Under the pieces are notes generated by a model, which did not search any database, was not told the DNA's origin, and saw only the letters and a program-made list of their open reading frames with translations. Below, piece after piece: positions 7,009 through 11,497 of a stretch of 11,497 bases of DNA. The stretch comes from Thermoguttaceae bacterium. GTDB taxonomy: Bacteria > Planctomycetota > Planctomycetia > Pirellulales > Thermoguttaceae. The position numbers were made by a program, and so were the translations under genes. The stretch lies in assembly GCA_024653385.1 (NCBI GenBank), contig JANLFZ010000065.1, positions 2,736 to 14,232 on the forward strand. The letters run 5' to 3'. Each line of letters begins with the position of its first letter. The stretch's first letter is position 1.

Positions 7009-8724
7009 CTATCGTTGATGCCCATCGCTGCACATCCGACAATCGACCCAACCTTCCCCGCCGCAACGTGAGCATCGGCTGCGGACGGTTCCGGTTTGCG
7101 TGACCACGGTACCCGTGCTCGGATCCACCCCCAGCACTCTCGTGGCCGGGGTTCGCACCGCCCCGCGCGCGCAATCCGGGCATTTCACCCTGCCGTAACC
7201 CAGGCAAAGCATGCACCAGTCTTCGGCCAAGCCTGGCAGACTCGGCCAGCGGAAGTTTGTGCCCGCCTCGCCATCGGGCCGCATATAACGGAACATGCCG
7301 ACTTGCTTGGCATGGGTGGCCACGTCCATTTTGCGGGCCAAGACGTCTAGGGCCCGGACATGCTCCGGCGACAGGACAAGGCGCCGATTTGTGACCAAGA
7401 AACAGACCCGGGCGACGTTCTGCACCACCTCGTCGGGCGGCGGCAAGCCGGCATTCAGAACCGCATCCCAGTGGCGCAGGGCCAAGCCCTCCTTGTTCGT
7501 TCGCAGGCGGACCAGCGCCAGATTATTCAGCACCGCGATGCTCTTGGGCTCCAGTTTTGCGCACTGCGAGAAGTGCCTTTCGGCGCGCTCCCAGTCGTGA
7601 GCAACTATGGCCTCAAGCAGCCCCAAAGCGAAGGACGCATCGAACCGATCGCGATCGGCCTTAAGGGCCGCGTACAGCTTCTGCCGGGCTACGAGATAGC
7701 GGCCCTCGGCCAACAATCCCAAACCGATCTGAAAAAGCTCCTCAGCCTCGCCGGCCTGAGGGGGCGGCACTTCGGGGGTTTCGTCTTCCACAGGTGGGCT
7801 GCCAGGCGGTGCCAAAGCCGATATTTTAGGTTTGGCGGAGTCAGCGGCCGCGACCTTCGACGGCTCCTTCGCGGTCTCCGCAGGGAAACCGGGAGGCAGC
7901 CCCGGCGGGAAAAGCCCCGCCTTTGCCGCGGCGCCGGCAGGGGCCGCATCCGACTGTTTTCCCTCCGCGGGCTTAGCCGGGGGAGGAAAAAACAAAGGAT
8001 TGGGCGAAGCCCCCTTCGCAAGCGACGGCTTGGCAATGGGGACGCCAGGTTTGGCCGAAGGCGACGAGGGCAATGGAGCCCCAGGCGACTGAGCCGGCGC
8101 ACCGGCCGAAGCGGCCGGAACTATCGGTTTCGCGGTTTGCTGAGGCTGGGGGACCGAAGCCGCCGGCGTACTGGCCGCAACAGCGGTTTGCTTGGGGGTG
8201 GATGTCTGCCTAGCCGCTTGCTGATCGCCGAAAACGCCGAAGTACCGCCCCACCAGCCAGGCGCAGGCCAGCGCAGCGATGGCCGCAGAAGCCACGGTTA
8301 GCAGCCGACGAAGTGGCTTTGCGTGCCCCCACGCGGCGAAGCGCCGACGGTTGCTTTTTCCAGGCAGTAAGCTCCGCCGGAGCGCCCGGCCAAGCGAGGA
8401 GGCGGTGGGCGCCGAGGTTCGCGGCAGAGGTGGCGGCATCGTGGCGGCAGCCTGCACCGCAGCTCGCAGCTCCGCATCGTATGCTGCCTTCTTCTCCGGG
8501 TCCAAGAGGCACAGCCGGGCGCGGGCCACCTCGTTCAGCAGGCGCTGACACGCCTCGGCCTGCGGGCCGGCCTGGAACGTGCGAAGATGCGCCATTTGGC
8601 GGTCCGCCGCCGAGGCGATCACCTCCGGATCCGGCTCGAAAGGGGCGATGCCCAGAATGCGATAGTGGCTCGGAGGCTGTTCGTGGGGCGGAATGCCCAG
8701 CCACTTGTGGTAAGCGTCAAACAT
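7009..8724 (-). CDS. J-like domain / transmembrane / TPR / DnaJ-type CxxCxGxG zinc-motif protein
   Basis: This 571-residue protein is probably the first gene of the minus-strand train. Residues 1 to about 90 begin MFDAYHKWLGIPPHEQPPSH and contain HYRILGI and CLLDPEKKAAYDAEL, the pattern of the J-like N-terminal domain frequent in planctomycetes; the HPD tripeptide of true DnaJ is not seen. A basic stretch (KSNRRR and PLRR) precedes a membrane span at about 140-162, predicting a cytosolic N-terminus. Residues 165-320 are Pro/Ala/Ser linker. Residues 325-425 contain TPR-like helices (GLLAEGRYLVARQKLYAALK, and RAERHFSQCAKLEPKSIAVL). The C-terminus carries four cysteine pairs: C504/C507 (CMLCLGYG), C515/C518, C551/C554 (CSRCGGEG) and C562/C565, as in the DnaJ cysteine-rich zinc domain. 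GATGGGG just upstream of ATG 8724 is a plausible ribosome site. Likely role: membrane adaptor or chaperone-like accessory. Confidence 0.85.
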   Translation of the reverse strand: MFDAYHKWLGIPPHEQPPSHYRILGIAPFEPDPEVIASAADRQMAHLRTFQAGPQAEACQRLLNEVARARLCLLDPEKKAAYDAELRAAVQAAATMPPPLPRTSAPTASSLGRALRRSLLPGKSNRRRFAAWGHAKPLRRLLTVASAAIAALACAWLVGRYFGVFGDQQAARQTSTPKQTAVAASTPAASVPQPQQTAKPIVPAASAGAPAQSPGAPLPSSPSAKPGVPIAKPSLAKGASPNPLFFPPPAKPAEGKQSDAAPAGAAAKAGLFPPGLPPGFPAETAKEPSKVAAADSAKPKISALAPPGSPPVEDETPEVPPPQAGEAEELFQIGLGLLAEGRYLVARQKLYAALKADRDRFDASFALGLLEAIVAHDWERAERHFSQCAKLEPKSIAVLNNLALVRLRTNKEGLALRHWDAVLNAGLPPPDEVVQNVARVCFLVTNRRLVLSPEHVRALDVLARKMDVATHAKQVGMFRYMRPDGEAGTNFRWPSLPGLAEDWCMLCLGYGRVKCPDCARGAVRTPATRVLGVDPSTGTVVTQTGTVRSRCSRCGGEGWVDCRMCSDGHQR

Positions 8725-8766
8725 ACTGCCCCATCCCTAGCGCTGGAAATCGAACCGGCGCCCACC

Positions 8767-8820
8767 CCTTGCGACATCCGCCTGCCGCCAAGTGGCGGAA
8801 CCGAACTGTCAACCGCAAGG
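8767..8820. repeat. Nested inverted repeats in the operon leader
   Basis: Outer arms CCTTGCG (8767-8773) and CGCAAGG (8814-8820) are perfect complements. They enclose an inner hairpin CCGCC-AAGT-GGCGG (8785-8798). The structure sits between the putative promoter and the ATG at 8724, largely within the predicted 5' leader. It could be an operator or an RNA structure, but in GC-rich DNA such repeats also arise by chance. Confidence 0.35.
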
Positions 8821-8822
8821 CT

Positions 8823-8851
8823 ATCATAATCGCCTTTTGGTCATGGAACAA
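8823..8851 (-). promoter_or_regulatory. Candidate sigma-70-type promoter for the GTPase/GAP1 gene train
   Basis: Reading the minus strand, TTGTTC (8851-8846) is followed after exactly 17 bases by TATGAT (8828-8823). The -10 matches consensus at five of six positions and the -35 only at TTG. The predicted start near 8816 would leave a leader of about 90 bases before ATG 8724. It lies in the only AT-richer patch upstream of the operon. A TTGACA also occurs closer to the gene (minus strand, about 8811-8806) but has no -10 at the right distance. Confidence 0.4.
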
Positions 8852-9318
8852 GCCCCCTGCACCGGCTGGCAGTGCCGAGAATCCGAGGCGGCCGGCACCG
8901 TCGGCTGTCGCCCTTCACAACCCGTCCCCGCCCCGTGTTTCGCAATCACCTTGCAAAATGCCCTGTAGACACGATGCGTCCGTCGGACAGCCCGCGTGAA
9001 CCGGCTGGCCGACGTCTTCCCCTTTCCCTCCGACGGCCAAAGCCCTCGACGCCCCGCTTCCCTCCCCCGGGTCCTCGTCGGTCCAAGTTCCCCGGCTTCC
9101 TCGGTACTATCAGGGCGCTATGACTTCTTGCCGCCCATCCCGCCTCGCTCCATTGCCTTCGCTCGGCGGTACCACGCAAGACTTGGGTCCGGCTGCTGGC
9201 CAAGCTGTACCGGACGGGCTTGTTTACCCGCAGGGTTCCATCGAGAGGTTTCTCGATGTATCCTCCATGCGATCCTCTTTCCCAAGTTCATCGCGGCGAA
9301 AGGACTGTACCCGTGAAC
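8852..9318. other. Long intergenic stretch without a convincing gene; possible degenerate group II intron leader on minus strand
   Basis: No frame here has a convincing combination of start, ribosome site and protein-like composition; predicted peptides are Arg/Pro/Ser-rich. The minus strand from about 9250 down to 9030 contains strings such as GAAGCCGGGGAACTTGG and CCGGACCCAAGTCTTGCG. Together with a short reading SALIVPRKPGN, these resemble from memory the conserved, partly translated sequence that precedes group II intron reverse transcriptases. No reverse-transcriptase coding region follows, so if real it is a remnant. A perfect 8-base stem with a 4-base loop lies at 9239-9258. Confidence 0.25.
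9239..9258. repeat. Perfect short hairpin (8-base stem, 4-base loop)
   Basis: CATCGAGA at 9239-9246 pairs perfectly with TCTCGATG at 9251-9258 around the loop GGTT. It is about 90 bases beyond the end of the RtcR-like gene. There is no T-run on either side, so it is not a classic terminator; it may be part of the decayed element suggested for this interval. Confidence 0.5.
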
Positions 9319-9353
9319 GGTTACCGCTGGGTCTTGTGCCCAATCCGTTAACC
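9319..9353 (-). terminator. Stem-loop overlapping the stop codon of the RtcR-like gene
   Basis: On the minus strand GGTTAaCG pairs with CGgTAACC (one mismatch), and inside it TGGG pairs with CCCA around a 7-base loop. The structure covers the TAA stop at 9350-9348. There is no following U-tract, so it may be a weak or Rho-assisted terminator or merely an RNA-stabilising end structure. Confidence 0.3.
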
Positions 9354-10970
9354 AGAGTTCCGCCGCGGCGAACTGAGCTTCTTGCTCAAGGCTTGCTGGG
9401 TGATCCCGAGGAGCTTGGCGGCACGTGTCTGGTTGTTGTCGGCGTCTTCGAGGGCATCCGCGATAAAAACGGCCTCGATTTCCCTAAGGCGCTGTTTAAG
9501 GTTAAAGTGCTCGCCACGATGACGAGAAAATGGTCCCGTCGCTGAGCCGGCTGGCATCTGTGCAAGGGATGCCTCAATATCTCGGCGAGCTATTTCGTTC
9601 TCATCAGACATTACCGCAGCCTGGACAAGGACATTGTAGAGTTCACGGATATTCCCTGGCCAAGGATGTTCCCGCAAACGTCGCATTGCCGCAGCCGTCA
9701 ACGTCCTGGGCTTATAGCCTGGTTCCGTGGCCGCGAAGTCTCGATTGATTCGAGCGAGGATATCATTGGCCAGCAGCGGAATGTCGGGCTTGCGCTCTCG
9801 CAGCGCCGGCAAGTCTATGGTCACGGTGGCCAAGCGGTAGTAAAGATCGTCCCGAAACCCTCCTTGGGCCATCGTTTCGAGCAGATTGCGATTTGTCGCG
9901 GCGATAACCCGAACGTTGAATGGCTTCTCTTCCTTTCCACCTACACGCCGAATCCACCGCACGCAAGGTGAATCTCCCGGCCGAGGCTGGAGGGCCCGCA
10001 GCAGTTTCGCCTGATGGTCGAGACTGCACTCTCCAACCTCATCGAGAAACAGGGTGCCTTCGTGCGCTAGTTCGAAGGCTCCTGGGCGTTCTTCGGTTTG
10101 GGTGGCCGCCCCCTTCGCCACACCAAACAGCTCGCCCTCAAGAAGCTCTCGGGGGATCGCGGCACAGTTGACCGCGATGAATCGTTTGTAGTCTCGGTCG
10201 TTCTTGCCGCGTAGGCTCGCGCGATGCATCGCACGAGCAAACATCTCCTTGCCTGTACCGCTTTCCCCGAGTAGTAGCACATTGACTTCTCGAATGGCTG
10301 CGCGCTTTGCTCTTCCGACAGCGGCGAGTAAGTTCCTGCTCTGCCCAACTAGCTGCTCGAATCCTTCGACCTCGCTGGGCAAAGCCGTCGCCAGCCTGTG
10401 CAATGCGCGATCTGGTTCCTTGAGGAGTTCCGGAAGAAAGTCCAGTTGAATGTCGAAAGGCACCGCCTCTTCGCGAGCCTCGTTCTCGTAGGTCTGGTAG
10501 AGCTTGGCAGGGTATCTTGTCTTGGCGAGCAGCAACCACACCGCGGCCATCGTTGGAGTGCCCGAACTCAGGTGAATACAGAGCGTCTCGTTCTTGTGGT
10601 CCATCTGACTCCAAATGCCGCGGAGAACCTCATCCGAGACCCTGAAGACCTCCTCATAGCTTGTGGGAACGCGGAGCTGAACGCGATGCAGCGTTACTGG
10701 GACTTCAAGCCACTGTACGAACTGGTCGACCACCTCTTCAAGCGGCCTGCTGTAGTTTTCGTGGGGACCCTTATGATCGCTGAGTAGGTGAACGCGGTGG
10801 AAGTCGATCCGCGAAACCAGCGTGCCGATCGGTCCGCGGCCCGTCGCTGTATTCCCAGGGGCATGGCGGGGCGCCACAACCTCCTCGGGCGCAGAGCCTC
10901 CTAACGTTTCGCCCATGGCCCGAAGGTCACTGTGCCCGATCCACGTTACCAACCGCTTTTTCGGGTTCAT
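9348..10970 (-). CDS. RtcR-like CARF-domain sigma-54-dependent transcriptional activator (bEBP)
   Basis: This 540-residue regulator starts at ATG 10970, chosen because a perfect GGAGG lies five bases upstream and the protein then begins MNPKKRLVTWIGHSDLRAMG; a longer in-frame extension upstream is non-protein-like. Residues 1 to about 180 resemble the CARF sensor of RtcR, with the diagnostic IHLSSGTPTMAAVWLLLAKT at 132-151. CARF domains bind nucleotides or modified RNA ends. The AAA+ core has Walker A GESGTGKE (235-242), Walker B TLFLDE (306-311), sensor I VRVIAATNRNL (about 353-363), arginine-finger region FRDDLYYRL (372-380) and sensor II WPGNIRE (437-443). Residues 510-534 form a Fis-type helix-turn-helix (QTRAAKLLGITQQALSKKL). 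The sigma-54-contacting GAFTGA loop is altered to GAATQT at 287-292. It is divergent from a gene with a sigma-54 promoter, its likely target. E. coli RtcR, from memory, lacks the clear Fis-type end seen here. Confidence 0.9.
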   Translation of the reverse strand: MNPKKRLVTWIGHSDLRAMGETLGGSAPEEVVAPRHAPGNTATGRGPIGTLVSRIDFHRVHLLSDHKGPHENYSRPLEEVVDQFVQWLEVPVTLHRVQLRVPTSYEEVFRVSDEVLRGIWSQMDHKNETLCIHLSSGTPTMAAVWLLLAKTRYPAKLYQTYENEAREEAVPFDIQLDFLPELLKEPDRALHRLATALPSEVEGFEQLVGQSRNLLAAVGRAKRAAIREVNVLLLGESGTGKEMFARAMHRASLRGKNDRDYKRFIAVNCAAIPRELLEGELFGVAKGAATQTEERPGAFELAHEGTLFLDEVGECSLDHQAKLLRALQPRPGDSPCVRWIRRVGGKEEKPFNVRVIAATNRNLLETMAQGGFRDDLYYRLATVTIDLPALRERKPDIPLLANDILARINRDFAATEPGYKPRTLTAAAMRRLREHPWPGNIRELYNVLVQAAVMSDENEIARRDIEASLAQMPAGSATGPFSRHRGEHFNLKQRLREIEAVFIADALEDADNNQTRAAKLLGITQQALSKKLSSPRRNSG

Positions 10971-10980
10971 CACAGCCTCC

Positions 10981-11100
10981 GTTGTATGTGCCACAACCAC
11001 GCTGCATGCCATGATACCCTGTTTCTTGTGGCCAAACAATGTTAGTTGTTGCGCCGACCAGCTGCCATGGTGCCGCCACGGCGGACAAAGAAGCCACAAC
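10981..11100. promoter_or_regulatory. Candidate activator binding sites (GTTGT/ACAAC half-sites) in the divergent spacer
   Basis: Two short inverted repeats share a half-site: GTTGT-N7-ACAAC at 10981-10997 and AACAA-N6-TTGTT at 11035-11050. GCCACAAC also occurs as a direct repeat at 10990-10997 and 11093-11100. The sites lie roughly 65-185 bases upstream of the -24 element at 11165, the usual range for enhancer-like sites of sigma-54 activators. The half-sites are short, so chance occurrence is possible. Confidence 0.35.
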
Positions 11101-11162
11101 GTGTTTTCTGGTAAGCCCTTGCAGCATTCCGGCGTCAATTGCCCTCGGCACGCAAATACGAC

Positions 11163-11178
11163 TTGGCACGCGTTCTGC
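11163..11178 (+). promoter_or_regulatory. Sigma-54 (-24/-12) promoter for the plus-strand gene at 11232
   Basis: TTGGCACGCGTTCTGC matches the sigma-54 consensus TGGCAC-N5-TTGC except C for the first T of the -12 block. The invariant GG (11165-11166) and GC (11177-11178) are separated by exactly 10 bases, as required. Transcription would start near 11190, about 40 bases before ATG 11232. The gene for a sigma-54 activator lies divergently just upstream, which makes the match much more credible. Confidence 0.75.
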
Positions 11179-11231
11179 GTTAAAAAGTCAACCACGAGGA
11201 AGGCGCCGCTGGAACGAAGGGAGAAAGCACG

Positions 11232-11497
11232 ATGTCGAACAACGACAGAATCACCTTTGGGCAGATCGTGGAGAAGACCCGGCTCGATGCCGCGAAGGCT
11301 GCTTGGTCGCGTGCGAAATTGGCCTCTCGGCTTCGGCACCACGTGCGAACCACCAAGGCCCATCATGCTGCAAGACAGCTTTCGAAGCTAAAGACCGACG
11401 CAATCCGATTGGCCCTTGCGCTGGCGCCTGAGCAGATCACGGTGACCATCGACAACGACCACCAAGTGGGCCTCATCAGCGTCCGTTGGCCCGGCCA
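11232..11497 (+). CDS. Unrecognised protein, probable sigma-54/RtcR-like regulon member (partial, C-terminus outside window)
   Basis: The frame is open from ATG 11232 to the right edge (88 full codons) with AGGGAG eight bases before the start. The visible part starts MSNNDRITFGQIVEKTRLDA. Residues 1 to about 60 are helical and strongly basic (many Lys, Arg and His, e.g. SRLRHHVRTTKAHH), suggesting nucleic-acid contact. This is followed by a likely beta-strand pair ITVTIDNDHQVGLISVRWPG at about 69-88. No family is recognised from this fragment. The sigma-54 promoter and divergent RtcR-like activator upstream imply that it is induced by the CARF ligand; by analogy with RtcR systems the locus downstream might deal with RNA repair or RNA stress, but nothing in this fragment shows that. 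A plus-strand frame in another phase (10822-11391) is a shadow. Confidence 0.7.
   Translation, partial: MSNNDRITFGQIVEKTRLDAAKAAWSRAKLASRLRHHVRTTKAHHAARQLSKLKTDAIRLALALAPEQITVTIDNDHQVGLISVRWPG

Noticed and set aside
7360..8301. 313-codon plus-strand open frame
   Set aside because: Antisense to the linker and TPR region of the J-like protein; Arg/Gly-rich composition typical of a GC-rich shadow frame.
8946..9203. 85-codon minus-strand frame in the intergenic region
   Set aside because: Arg/Gly-rich, no ribosome site; better explained as incidental translation of a possible intron-leader remnant.
11151..11165. Second GGCACGC copy just upstream of the sigma-54 promoter
   Set aside because: It repeats the -24-like block, but no GC occurs at the required 10-base distance, so it is not a second promoter.
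10971..11366. N-terminal extension of the RtcR-like regulator
   Set aside because: The 132 extra residues are not CARF-like and would cover the sigma-54 promoter spacer; ATG 10970 has a perfect GGAGG five bases upstream.
1..11497. CRISPR arrays, tRNA or rRNA genes, complete insertion sequences
   Set aside because: No regularly spaced direct repeats, no tRNA cloverleaf or rRNA signature, and no intact transposase or reverse transcriptase frame were seen.

Overview
This window looks like a chromosomal segment of a GC-rich planctomycete, probably of the Pirellulales/Thermogutta type. That judgement rests on recognised protein families, not on a database search. Three things point there: an N-terminal segment reading MFDAYHKWLGIPP followed by a J-like helical domain, which is common in Pirellulales; several single-pass membrane proteins with long Pro/Ala/Ser linkers; and a GTPase plus GTPase-associated-protein pair of the type described in planctomycetes and other complex bacteria.

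Region 1 (about 1-8851) is one long minus-strand gene train. In order of transcription it holds: a possible sigma-70-type promoter (8823-8851); a J-like/TPR/DnaJ-zinc-motif membrane protein (8724-7009); a membrane-anchored or lipoprotein-like low-complexity protein (6875-6024); a small zinc-ribbon-like protein (5907-5644); a GTPase with its own zinc ribbon and G1, G3, G4 and G5 motifs (5506-4217); a GAP1-N2-type protein with a transmembrane segment (4220-1755); and a membrane coiled-coil protein that runs off the left edge (1758-1). The last three genes are locked together by two 4-base ATGA stop/start overlaps, which argues for translational coupling and a fixed ratio of products. I read this as a membrane-associated GTPase signalling or conflict-type system. 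The GTPase is the switch, the GAP1-like protein and the coiled-coil protein are its membrane partners, and the J/TPR/zinc protein and secreted-type proteins are candidate accessories. The core pair belongs to families I recall from comparative-genomic work on NTP-dependent conflict systems. The six-gene arrangement is what deserves attention.

Region 2 (8725-9347) is about 620 bases without a convincing gene. It holds the putative promoter, some inverted repeats, and a stretch on the minus strand that resembles the degenerate non-coding leader found before group II intron reverse transcriptases. This last point is tentative.

Region 3 (9348-11497) holds an RtcR-like regulator on the minus strand (N-terminal CARF-like sensor, AAA+ sigma-54 activator core, Fis-type helix-turn-helix). 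It is divergent from a plus-strand gene that starts at 11232 and leaves the window. The 261-base divergent spacer carries a near-consensus sigma-54 -24/-12 promoter (11163-11178) facing the plus-strand gene, plus repeated GTTGT/ACAAC half-sites that could be the activator's binding sites. This looks like a ligand-sensing, sigma-54-driven inducible module. Unusually, the activator's GAFTGA loop reads GAATQT.
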